Positions 1 to 6,055 of a stretch of DNA of 6,357 bases are shown in pieces (position 1 is the stretch's first letter; every line of letters begins with the position of its first letter). The notes under the pieces were generated by a model. It saw nothing but the letters and a program-made list of their open reading frames with translations, was not told the origin of the DNA and did not search any database. The position numbers and the translations under genes are program-made. The stretch lies in the NCBI GenBank assembly GCA_031289445.1, contig JAITPL010000028.1:1-6357 (forward strand). Direction: 5' to 3'. The stretch is from Tannerella sp. GTDB taxonomy: Bacteria; Bacteroidota; Bacteroidia; Bacteroidales; Tannerellaceae.

Positions 1-530
1 TTTTCCCATGCTTCGTCGTAGCGAGATTCGGGGCAGGTGAAAAACGACACTACATAGCCCGATTTGCGCATCTTTCCAATCGTTTCGTAAGAGAAATCAC
101 CCCATGCAGTAAAGGCCTCGCGCTCTTTTTCGAGCAGGGATATTGAGGAACGGAATTTGCTCACATCCTCGCGTAGAGCCTCAACTCGCGAAAGTAAGGC
201 CTCGCGTTGAGAGCGAATAGACGCATGATTTGATTCAATAGGCTCAATAGATTCAATTGACGGAATAGCTCCAATTGATGCGGCAGATTGAATAGGCTCA
301 ATTGATTCTTTAACTCCAGTTGATTCTTTAGACTTCAGTAGCTCGTCGAAAAAATCAAGTTGATTTTTGACACGCCGGTATTGCTCTTTAAGCTCCTGAA
401 TAACAGGATGTTCGCTGGTTGGATTAAACTGTGTGATATGCACAGCGCCAAATTCACGCAAGCCTTCGAGGAAGGTCTTATATTCCTTGTGATACACTAA
501 AAAAGCATACTTGTACATTTTTTCTATCAT
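1..530 (-). CDS. atpI: V/A-type ATPase subunit I (a-subunit homologue), N-terminal part, cut by the window edge
   Basis: Membrane stator subunit that forms the ion path with the c-ring and whose cytoplasmic N-terminal domain is held by the E stator. Only the first 176 codons are present; the membrane domain lies beyond position 1. I translated it by hand. It opens with MIEKMYKYAFLVYHKEY, continues through a charged helical stretch (about residues 45-66), a low-complexity insert (68-103), a second helical stretch (105-138), and then AWGDFSYETIGKMRKSGY with SFFTCP (142-167). The WGDF...FFxCP block is the part I recognise from Bacteroidota subunit I. The ATG at 530 overlaps the atpD stop as ATGA, typical of coupled genes; a second ATG at residue 5 is an alternative start. 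The hexapeptide-like insert is unusual (see the repeat entry). The assignment rests on this N-terminal similarity plus operon position directly after atpD. Confidence 0.9.
   Translation of the reverse strand, partial: MIEKMYKYAFLVYHKEYKTFLEGLREFGAVHITQFNPTSEHPVIQELKEQYRRVKNQLDFFDELLKSKESTGVKESIEPIQSAASIGAIPSIESIEPIESNHASIRSQREALLSRVEALREDVSKFRSSISLLEKEREAFTAWGDFSYETIGKMRKSGYVVSFFTCPESRYDEAWE
222..329 (-). repeat. Degenerate 18-bp in-frame repeat (six hexapeptide units) inside atpI
   Basis: Residues 68-103 of AtpI divide into six hexapeptides: KESTGV, KESIEP, IQSAAS, IGAIPS, IESIEP, IESNHA. The DNA keeps the 18-nt period. TTGATTCTTTA occurs at 302-312 and 320-330, CAATTGA at 254-260 and 272-278, and GATTCAAT at 232-239 and 250-257, each pair 18 nt apart. 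The 23-nt blocks 232-254 and 286-308 match at 21 of 23 positions and lie 54 nt (3 x 18) apart. All spacings are multiples of three, so unit gain or loss would keep the reading frame. The insert sits between the two helical arms of the cytoplasmic stalk domain. It is rich in Ser, Ile, Glu and Pro and probably forms an extended linker (inference). Confidence 0.8.
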
Positions 531-1141
531 AGCTCAACCTCCTCTTCTTTTTTACGTTTTTCCTGATTTGCACGCATGATTTTTTGAGATGATTTCGAGA
601 GACTTTCCTCATCTTCCATAAAGCGTTTTATCTTGAGTACAGCATCTTTATAGCCGGGTATCTGCACTTTCTCGAACAGATTCAGTTTCTGTGTCGTTTT
701 GCGACGCGCACGTTCCAACATATTGAGTTTCAGGCCGGTAAACTCAGCCTCAATGCCTGTCGAAGCCAGTGTTTGCAGTACATTTATACCGTCGTAAAAC
801 CACGACGGATTATTGAAAAGACTGAAAGGACGGACGTCGAACTTTATATCGTCAAGCACAGGCACGACGACGCCTGCGATTTTGCGGGTCGAGAGCGAAA
901 CGTTTTCGACCGCAATCAGCGCCGGATCGAACTCCGACCATAGCGCCGCCATGTTCTCATAACTGCGGATATCGGCTTCCAGCTTGTCTTCGAGGGCGGT
1001 CATCTCGTCTTTTGTACGCTTCACTTCGAGGCGCAACGCACTCTCCTTGCTCTTGATTGTAGGCAAGGCACGCTCGCGTATCTTCAACTGTTTTTCCAGT
1101 CCCTGAAGCGAAGTCTTGTTATATTGAAACGTAATGGCCAT
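527..1141 (-). CDS. atpD: V/A-type ATPase subunit D (central rotor shaft)
   Basis: Subunit D is the coiled-coil shaft that turns inside the A3B3 head and passes torque to the c-ring, functionally like F-ATPase gamma. The 204-aa length is normal for the family. It has two long charged helical arms, about residues 10-62 (QLKIRERALPTIKSKESAL and following) and about 140-200. Between them is a less helical middle with a VVVPVLDDI stretch. The signature near the second arm is LERARRKTTQKLNLFEKVQIPGY (given in part; residues 142-164), matching the RR-x-x-N-ALE-x-x-x-IP pattern of D subunits. The C-terminus is a Lys/Glu-rich tail. Its ATG overlaps the atpB stop by one base (TGATG, 1139-1143), and its TGA overlaps the atpI start (ATGA, 527-530), so translation is probably coupled on both sides. 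Confidence 0.93.
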   Translation of the reverse strand: MAITFQYNKTSLQGLEKQLKIRERALPTIKSKESALRLEVKRTKDEMTALEDKLEADIRSYENMAALWSEFDPALIAVENVSLSTRKIAGVVVPVLDDIKFDVRPFSLFNNPSWFYDGINVLQTLASTGIEAEFTGLKLNMLERARRKTTQKLNLFEKVQIPGYKDAVLKIKRFMEDEESLSKSSQKIMRANQEKRKKEEEVEL

Positions 1142-2463
1142 CAGTTCGTTTTCATGTATTTATCTACAAGTTCCTGCTTGATATTGACCTCTGCGGGGGT
1201 AAAGTGTTTCGAGAACAAATCCCAGGCTACATCAAGCATCTCGGTAGTATTGAGATTGACGTCGATAGCCAGCAGTTTCTCCGAGTAATCGCGTGCGAAA
1301 GCCAGCGTGCGGGAGTCGTAATCGGTAAGGTCAAAGCCGTTCTCCATCTTTGTTTTGGCGTCGGCGGCGTCGGCATAGAGACGCACTGCGGCGTTCATCA
1401 CTTGCGGATGGTCTTCGCGCGTTTTTTTACCCACAACCAACTGTTTCAGTCGCGAGAGCGAGCGGAATGGGTCAACGATAACTTTGCCTACATCGCTGTC
1501 GCGGCGCAGGTAAAGCTGACCTTCGGTTATATAACCTGTGTTATCGGGCACGGCGTGGGTGATGTCGCCACCCGAAAGCGTAGTAACGGCGATAATGGTG
1601 ATAGAGCCGCCGTCGGGAAACTGCACCGCCTTTTCATATATCTTGGCAAGGTCGGAATAGAGCGAGCCGGGCATGGAATCCTTCGACGGAATCTGGTCCA
1701 TACGGTTTGAAACGATAGCTAAAGCGTCGGCATAGTTAGTCATGTCAGTCAGGAGGACAAGCACTTTTTCATGCTTCTCGACTGCGAAATATTCGGCTGC
1801 CGTCAGCGCCATGTCAGGCACAAGAATACGCTCAACCGAAGGGTCTTCGGTCGTATTTATAAAGCTGACGATACGGTTTAGAGCGCCCGCATTGCTAAAG
1901 GTGTTTTTGAAGAACAGATAATCATCGTTAGTCATACCCATGCCGCCGAGAATGATTTTATCCGACTCGGCACGCAGAGCCACAAGCGCCATGACCTGAT
2001 TGAAAGGCTGGTCGGGGTCGGCGAAGAACGGTATCTTCTGCCCTGTAACCAGGGTGTTATTGAGGTCGATGCCCGCTATACCTGTAGCAATCAGCTCGGA
2101 AGGCTGTTTGCGACGCACCGGATTAACCGAGGGGCCGCCAATCTCAACCTCTCGTCCTTCGGGTGCGGGGCCGCCGTCCACAGGCTCGCCGTAAGCGTTG
2201 AAGAAGCGTCCGGCCAGTCTGTCGCCAACTTTCAGCGAAGGCGCTTTGCCCATAAACACTACTTCGGCATTGGTACGGATGCCCTCAGTGCCCGAAAACA
2301 CTTGCAGCGTAACCTCGTCGCCATCAATCTTGACCACCTGCGCCAGTCTGCCGTCAATCGACGCCAGCTCGTCATAACCCACGCCGGAAGCGCGAAGCGA
2401 GCATGTAGCCTTAGTGATTTTCGTAATCTTTGTGAATATTTTTTGAAATGCTTTTGTTGCCAT
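1141..2463 (-). CDS. atpB: V/A-type ATPase subunit B (non-catalytic head subunit)
   Basis: Alternates with subunit A in the A3B3 hexamer and completes the nucleotide sites without hydrolysing ATP. It is 440 aa, slightly short of the usual 455-465. Residues 1-75 form the N-terminal beta-barrel (LAQVVKIDGDEVTLQVF). The Walker A loop is absent: the corresponding segment reads GQKIPFFADPDQPFNQV at 141-157, as expected for a non-catalytic B subunit. The family signatures VLVLLTDMTNYADALAI (234-250), SMPGSLYSDLAKIYEKAV (263-280) and THAVPDNTGYITEGQLYL (302-319) are clear. RSLSRL at 334-339 contains the likely arginine (R338) that reaches into the A-subunit site. The start codon lies 12 nt after the atpA stop; the upstream bases are AT-rich without a Shine-Dalgarno sequence. 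The stop overlaps the atpD start. Confidence 0.96.
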   Translation of the reverse strand: MATKAFQKIFTKITKITKATCSLRASGVGYDELASIDGRLAQVVKIDGDEVTLQVFSGTEGIRTNAEVVFMGKAPSLKVGDRLAGRFFNAYGEPVDGGPAPEGREVEIGGPSVNPVRRKQPSELIATGIAGIDLNNTLVTGQKIPFFADPDQPFNQVMALVALRAESDKIILGGMGMTNDDYLFFKNTFSNAGALNRIVSFINTTEDPSVERILVPDMALTAAEYFAVEKHEKVLVLLTDMTNYADALAIVSNRMDQIPSKDSMPGSLYSDLAKIYEKAVQFPDGGSITIIAVTTLSGGDITHAVPDNTGYITEGQLYLRRDSDVGKVIVDPFRSLSRLKQLVVGKKTREDHPQVMNAAVRLYADAADAKTKMENGFDLTDYDSRTLAFARDYSEKLLAIDVNLNTTEMLDVAWDLFSKHFTPAEVNIKQELVDKYMKTN

Positions 2464-2475
2464 ATCTGTACGATT

Positions 2476-4227
2476 TTATTTTCTTTCTGCTACTAAGGCT
2501 TCGACTTGACGGTCGTAGTCGTTAAACTTATCACTCTTAAACTCCGAATAGTTCATCTGTTTGAACAGGTTTATCAATTTCTTGAAATAATCCGACACTT
2601 CGATAAAATTCTCAAATCCGAAATCCGTTCTGCAAATAGTGATGATCCGTTCGAGCATAAAACCTTGCCGGGCCAGAGGACAAACGGAGTCGATAGCATC
2701 AAAAGCATCCTGCTGAAGTATCACAAAATCAATCAGTTCGGACTTCCAGAAGGTTACGTGATAATCGACCGGCACTCCATCGTCGCCCAGGATATTTATC
2801 TGCTCCGAAATCTCCTTGCCGCGCAACATGCGTGTCTTCACTTCGTTGACCATTCCTATCCAGTTCGCCGAAATATGCTCTGCAATATATTCCGTAAATT
2901 CGGGATATTCGAGATATTTTGAATATGAATCTATGGGATTGACGGCCGGATAGCGTTTGCGGTCGGCGCGTGCCTGCTCTAATGCGTAGAAGCAGCGTGC
3001 TACTTTCTTGGTGTTCTCGGTTACAGGCTCTTTGAGGTTGCCGCCTGCGGGCGAAACCGTTCCGATGAAAGTAACAGAGCCTGTTTTGCCGTTTTTGAGT
3101 TCGACCATCCCTGCACGCGAGTAGAAATTGGCGACGATAGCCGAGAGATCCATAGGGAAAGCGTCCTGGCCGGGCAACTCTTCGAGACGGTTTGACATTT
3201 CGCGAAGAGCCTGCGCCCAGCGCGAAGTCGAATCGGCCATCAACAGCACTTTCAGACCCATGTTGCGGTAATATTCCGCGATAGTCATAGCGGTATAAAC
3301 CGAGGCTTCGCGGGCTGCTACAGGCATGTTCGAGGTGTTGGCAATGATAACGGTGCGCTCCATCAGTTTGCGCCCGGTGTGCGGGTCTTCGAGTTCGGGA
3401 AACTCCACAAAAATCTCAACTACTTCGTTGGCCCTTTCGCCGCAGGCCGCCATTATGACTATATCGGCTTCGGCCTGCTTCGAGATAGCGTGTTGAAGCA
3501 CGGTTTTGCCTGTTCCGAAAGGCCCGGGGATAAAGCCTGTGCCGCCTTCAACGATAGGATTTACCGTGTCGATGATGCGGACGCCGGTTTCGAGCAACTT
3601 GTATGGGCGAGGCTTGACCTTATAACAGCCGATGGGTTTCTTCACCGGCCATTTCTGCACCATTGTTACTTCGCGGTCTGCTCCGGCCTCGTCGGTAAGG
3701 ACGGCAACGACCTTGTTTACAGTATATTGTCCTGCCGGAGCAAGCGATTTCACGGTGTATGTTCCCTCAAAGGTGAAAGGCGTCATTATGCGGTGCGGCT
3801 GCGAGTTTTCTTCCACTTCTCCGAGCCACGAGCCGGCCACGACCCTGTCGCCGACCGACGCCAGCGGGTGATAGTCCCAAAGCCTCTCCGAATCAAGCGG
3901 GGAGGTATAATTACCGCGACGCAGAAAAACGCCGTCCATCTTGTCGAGGTCGTTTTGCAGACCGTCGTAGTTGCGCGAAAGCATGCCCGGGCCGAGCAAT
4001 ACTTCGAGCAGATGCCCCTCAAAAGCCGCTTCATCGCCCACTTTCATACCGCGCGTACTCTCAAAAACCTGAACGTAAGCGTTTTTGCCTATCACCTTTA
4101 TAACCTCCGCCATCAGACGGACGCCGCCGACGCTGATATAGCAAATCTCGTTCTGCGAGACTGCGCCATCGACTTCCACCGTTACAAGGTTAGATACTAT
4201 TCCTTTAACTGTTCCTTTAGTAGCCAT
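2476..4227 (-). CDS. atpA: V/A-type ATPase catalytic subunit A
   Basis: Catalytic subunit that makes or hydrolyses ATP at the A/B interfaces of the soluble head, driving or driven by Na+ or H+ flow through the membrane part. It is 583 aa, the normal length. The beta-barrel domain is at about 1-70, followed by the bulge (non-homologous) region characteristic of A subunits at about 110-185. The P-loop GPFGTGKT is at 235-242 with Lys241. The catalytic glutamate motif GERANE is at 263-268 (Glu264). The Walker B strand VLLMADSTSRWA is at 327-338 with Asp332, and SPAGGN is at 392-397. A helical C-terminal domain follows. All key residues are intact, so the enzyme should be active. The start is 5 nt downstream of the DUF2764 stop. 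Thr239 sits where many homologues have Ser in GPFGSGKT, a conservative change. Ion specificity cannot be told without the c-ring. Confidence 0.98.
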   Translation of the reverse strand: MATKGTVKGIVSNLVTVEVDGAVSQNEICYISVGGVRLMAEVIKVIGKNAYVQVFESTRGMKVGDEAAFEGHLLEVLLGPGMLSRNYDGLQNDLDKMDGVFLRRGNYTSPLDSERLWDYHPLASVGDRVVAGSWLGEVEENSQPHRIMTPFTFEGTYTVKSLAPAGQYTVNKVVAVLTDEAGADREVTMVQKWPVKKPIGCYKVKPRPYKLLETGVRIIDTVNPIVEGGTGFIPGPFGTGKTVLQHAISKQAEADIVIMAACGERANEVVEIFVEFPELEDPHTGRKLMERTVIIANTSNMPVAAREASVYTAMTIAEYYRNMGLKVLLMADSTSRWAQALREMSNRLEELPGQDAFPMDLSAIVANFYSRAGMVELKNGKTGSVTFIGTVSPAGGNLKEPVTENTKKVARCFYALEQARADRKRYPAVNPIDSYSKYLEYPEFTEYIAEHISANWIGMVNEVKTRMLRGKEISEQINILGDDGVPVDYHVTFWKSELIDFVILQQDAFDAIDSVCPLARQGFMLERIITICRTDFGFENFIEVSDYFKKLINLFKQMNYSEFKSDKFNDYDRQVEALVAERK

Positions 4228-4232
4228 ATAAT

Positions 4233-5102
4233 TTATTTGTAGTTATCCTTAAAATTTTTCAATATGCGCTGACTTTCCTGCTTCATTCCACCTACGAGGT
4301 TGCGGAAAGTCTGTTCGCCGCCAGTCTTGTCCAGCGTTATCCATCGTTCAATCATCTCCAGGCGCAAAAAATATGTTATAAGCGCCTCGATATCAAACGT
4401 TTTGTAGTAAGTATAATCTTCGAGCCAGTTCCAGCGCAGTGCGTCGAGGCGTTTCTCGCGCATCATCAGGTCTTTCTCTTCGGCAATCGTCAGGAGTTCG
4501 CCGAGATAGCCCTGTGAATCGGATGTCGGCAGTATTTCACGCGCACCCGGTTTGCGCAGTTGCGATGCCGGTTCGTTGTCGCCGATGATGTATTGCGCAG
4601 GGTCGAGGCCATACTTGCGACAGTTGGCCGCCGTCATTATGTTGCCGATATTGAGGTTGAGCGCAAACCACTCGGCGAGAAACTTGTTATCGCAACCTGT
4701 GGCTTCGTTGTAATAGAGCGCCGAGAGACGGTCGTCGAGCGATTGCCTGTCATACGTTTCGGTCGTCTCAAAGCGTGCAAAATAACTGCGTATAAAAGTG
4801 ATGAAATACTTGGGTACATCAATGCCCTGCGGCGGTCGGTCTTCGCTTTCCATCACTTCGCAAATATTTTTCAAGTCGGCTTCCGTGTAGATGCCCTTAT
4901 CGTCGAACGGGGCCTGATTACGGAGCGAGGCCAGCAGATTGAGATTATCGTACTTTAGCAGATACCAGCGCAACAAAACCTTGTCGGCAGCGCTCAGTTC
5001 AGGCTCTATCTCGCGCACGAACTCCGCAACCGCAAATGTCGATTTCGTATCATCAAGAGTGATGGTCGGCAATCCCGCTATCAAACAATAGTACTTGCTC
5101 AT
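4233..5102 (-). CDS. DUF2764 family protein of the V-ATPase operon (probable C/d-like connector)
   Basis: A 289-aa, mainly helical soluble protein with no signal peptide or membrane segment. It matches what I know of DUF2764 proteins, which sit between atpE and atpA in Bacteroidota V-ATPase operons. The opening MSKYYCLIAGLPTITLDD is the recognisable family start. Other landmarks are ALNLNIGNIMTAANCRKYG (147-165) and a C-terminal helix YFLRLEMIERW (244-254). That last segment resembles the KENEIRNLR-type end of subunit C/AC39 proteins, which link the shaft to the c-ring. The gene also occupies the place where atpC lies in other V/A operons. A C-like role is therefore my inference, not an established function. 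It overlaps atpE by 4 nt (ATGA, 5099-5102) and ends 5 nt before atpA, so it is translated with the ATPase. Confidence 0.87.
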   Translation of the reverse strand: MSKYYCLIAGLPTITLDDTKSTFAVAEFVREIEPELSAADKVLLRWYLLKYDNLNLLASLRNQAPFDDKGIYTEADLKNICEVMESEDRPPQGIDVPKYFITFIRSYFARFETTETYDRQSLDDRLSALYYNEATGCDNKFLAEWFALNLNIGNIMTAANCRKYGLDPAQYIIGDNEPASQLRKPGAREILPTSDSQGYLGELLTIAEEKDLMMREKRLDALRWNWLEDYTYYKTFDIEALITYFLRLEMIERWITLDKTGGEQTFRNLVGGMKQESQRILKNFKDNYK

Positions 5103-5695
5103 TTTGCAAAAAGCATTTCAATCAGTTGAGGACGCAGGAAATCTTTGAAGAAAGCGATGAACTCGTCTTCGCCGAAACTCAGTTTGTATGCGCCGTTAGC
5201 GGGCGCAATCGTGAATGAAGCGGGCTTGCCGTTGACCTGCTCAATCTTCAGTCCACCGTCGAGCAGATGCTTGGCATTAGCTTCGAAATAGGTAGTAAGC
5301 GCCTTGGCGTCAGCTGTTTGGATGATGATTTTCTCATCTCTGGCATAAGCTCCGGCGATTGCGAGTATAGTCTTCTGCATAAACGCAGGGTCGGCAGTAG
5401 CGGCTTTGACGTTGTCGGTAACGATACGGTCGGCCACGAGATTGGCGACCTCGCTTTTCAGCGCCTCAACAGCCTGCGAAGCAAACAGTTGCAGCTCCGA
5501 CTCGGTATGTTTTTTCAGTTCGTCAGCCTGTTTTGCAGCCTCGGCGACAATTTGCTTCGCGCGAGTCTCGGCGTCAGCGACTATAGCCTCTTTCTTTGCA
5601 TTGGCGTCGGCAATAATCAGGCTTGCTTCCCCATTACCCTTCTCTACTCCTTCCGCGTAGATTTTATCAGTGATATCCTTGATTTTTGTATCCAT
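5099..5695 (-). CDS. atpE: V/A-type ATPase subunit E (peripheral stator)
   Basis: Subunit E forms the peripheral stalk that holds the A3B3 head still against the membrane subunit I. The chosen product is 198 aa. Residues 1-65 form an alanine-, lysine- and glutamate-rich coiled coil (for example ADANAKKEAIVADAETRAKQ). The globular C-terminal half ends in FIAFFKDFLRPQLIEML (179-195), which would contact the head. The open frame extends 63 nt further upstream to a TTG at 5756-5758, but I reject that start: this TTG is part of the -33 promoter box, so it would not be in the mRNA, and the extra residues look like untranslated sequence. With the ATG at 5695 the 5' leader is only about 25 nt. It is the first gene of the operon and overlaps DUF2764 by ATGA. 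Subunit E is poorly conserved, so the call depends partly on context. Confidence 0.9.
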   Translation of the reverse strand: MDTKIKDITDKIYAEGVEKGNGEASLIIADANAKKEAIVADAETRAKQIVAEAAKQADELKKHTESELQLFASQAVEALKSEVANLVADRIVTDNVKAATADPAFMQKTILAIAGAYARDEKIIIQTADAKALTTYFEANAKHLLDGGLKIEQVNGKPASFTIAPANGAYKLSFGEDEFIAFFKDFLRPQLIEMLFAK

Positions 5696-5727
5696 ATATT
5701 TTGTATTGTTAGTCAATAAGAAGACTG

Positions 5728-5759
5728 CAAAAGTACATGAAAATATTGAGATTAACAAG
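5728..5759 (-). promoter_or_regulatory. Bacteroides-type promoter of the V-ATPase operon
   Basis: On the minus strand the -7 box is TACTTTTG (5735 down to 5728), a full match to TAnnTTTG. A CTTG box (5759-5756), one mismatch from TTTG, lies 20 nt upstream, which is the consensus spacing. Transcription would begin around 5720-5723, leaving a short leader of about 25 nt before the atpE ATG at 5695. No other promoter-like match was noticed within the operon, and the genes overlap or abut, so this probably drives all of them. Confidence 0.75.
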
Positions 5760-5804
5760 TGCGAGGTATGAAAAAAGTTTTTTACGGAGGAAAGGGCAGC
5801 CGCT

Positions 5805-5870
5805 CGAAAGGCTCATGACTTATTGCATTTCAGGCATTCACTTGACCGAAAGGCATAAGCAGTTGCATTT
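5805..5870. repeat. Directly repeated bipartite motif between the two divergent promoters
   Basis: CGAAAGGC followed by TTGCATTT occurs twice in the same orientation. Copy 1 has its halves at 5805-5812 and 5823-5830 (10-nt spacer). Copy 2 has them at 5847-5854 and 5863-5870 (8-nt spacer). The CGAAAGGC halves start 42 nt apart, close to four turns of DNA. Copy 2 ends 13 nt before the -33 box of the rightward promoter. Both half-motifs are exact 8-mers. Position and spacing fit binding sites for a regulator (inference); the differing spacers argue for caution. Apart from this and an A6-G-T6 tract at 5771-5783, I see nothing else in 5760-5883. Confidence 0.5.
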
Positions 5871-5883
5871 TTTTTGAAAAATA

Positions 5884-5915
5884 TTTGTTTGTCTGATTCA
5901 AATATCATATCTTTG
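5884..5915 (+). promoter_or_regulatory. Bacteroides-type promoter reading rightward toward the sigma factor gene
   Basis: TTTG at 5884-5887 and TATCTTTG at 5908-5915 are separated by 20 nt: both boxes match the Bacteroides consensus (TTTG / TAnnTTTG) exactly. A T8 run (5868-5875) and AT-rich bases lie just upstream. Transcription should start near 5921-5923. The first ATG, at 5936, is about 14 nt downstream, and the sigma factor ATG is about 305 nt downstream, an unusually long leader. Confidence 0.8.
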
Positions 5916-5935
5916 CAGAAAAAATCAGCAAAATT

Positions 5936-6055
5936 ATGACATATATCTTTACCAACAGCTCATATCCGCTTCTTTTCCCCTCGAACGTGAAAGAAGAAAC
6001 AGCTTGCGCTTCCCTTGCGCAAATGTTAACAAACATTAACGGGGGGGGGGGGTAA
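5936..6055 (+). CDS. Short ORF of unknown function ending in a poly-G tract; possibly the front half of a frameshifted gene
   Basis: I do not recognise this product. The ATG at 5936-5938 is the first after the consensus promoter and is preceded by A-rich sequence, as is common for Bacteroidota starts. The 39-codon frame begins MTYIFTNSSYPLLFPSNVK, has no signal peptide or membrane segment, and ends with four glycines encoded by the G12 tract, followed immediately by TAA (6053-6055). Loss of one G would shift the frame into one that stays open to 6242, giving a 101-aa product. The ORF could therefore be a phase-variable gene in its off state, a leader peptide, a decayed gene, or an ordinary 101-aa gene with a miscounted homopolymer. 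Its place right behind a strong promoter is the main reason to take it seriously. Confidence 0.4.
   Translation: MTYIFTNSSYPLLFPSNVKEETACASLAQMLTNINGGGG
6022..6037. repeat. Short inverted repeat just before the poly-G tract
   Basis: AATGTT (6022-6027) and AACATT (6032-6037) are perfect reverse complements with a 4-nt loop, ending 3 nt before the G tract. An overlapping pair, GTTAA (6025-6029) and TTAAC (6036-6040), abuts the tract. The stem is AT-rich and weak, so a structural role is uncertain. Confidence 0.4.
6041..6052 (+). repeat. Homopolymer tract of 12 consecutive Gs
   Basis: Twelve uninterrupted Gs lie in the leader between the rightward promoter and the sigma factor start, and inside the short ORF that begins at 5936. 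Tracts of this length are prone to slippage during replication and are used by some bacteria as phase-variation switches; they are also a common place for sequencing error. At 12 Gs the ORF stops at once (TAA 6053-6055). At 11 it runs to 6242, and at 13 to 6237. Confidence 0.95.

Noticed and set aside
2000..2110. Loss of the Walker A motif in subunit B as a sign of gene decay
   Set aside because: Subunit B is normally non-catalytic and lacks a P-loop; the other B signatures are intact, so this is a family trait and not damage.
3379..4242. 287-codon open frame on the plus strand opposite atpA
   Set aside because: It lies wholly over a complete, motif-intact atpA and its translation is rich in Arg, His, Phe and Cys with no recognisable domain; it is an antisense shadow. 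The same holds for plus-strand frames at 1204-1710, 2506-2922, 4560-4958 and 5267-5719.
5768..5818. 16-aa ORF beginning MKKVFYGGKG
   Set aside because: It lies upstream of the rightward promoter, is very short, and has no supporting context; the lysines come from an A6 run.
5819..5875. Terminator-like pairing (CTTATTGC with GCATAAG) before the T8 run
   Set aside because: The stem is short, bulged, has a loop of over 25 nt, and the T run is separated from it. There is no upstream plus-strand gene needing a terminator, and the T run is better read as AT-rich promoter sequence.
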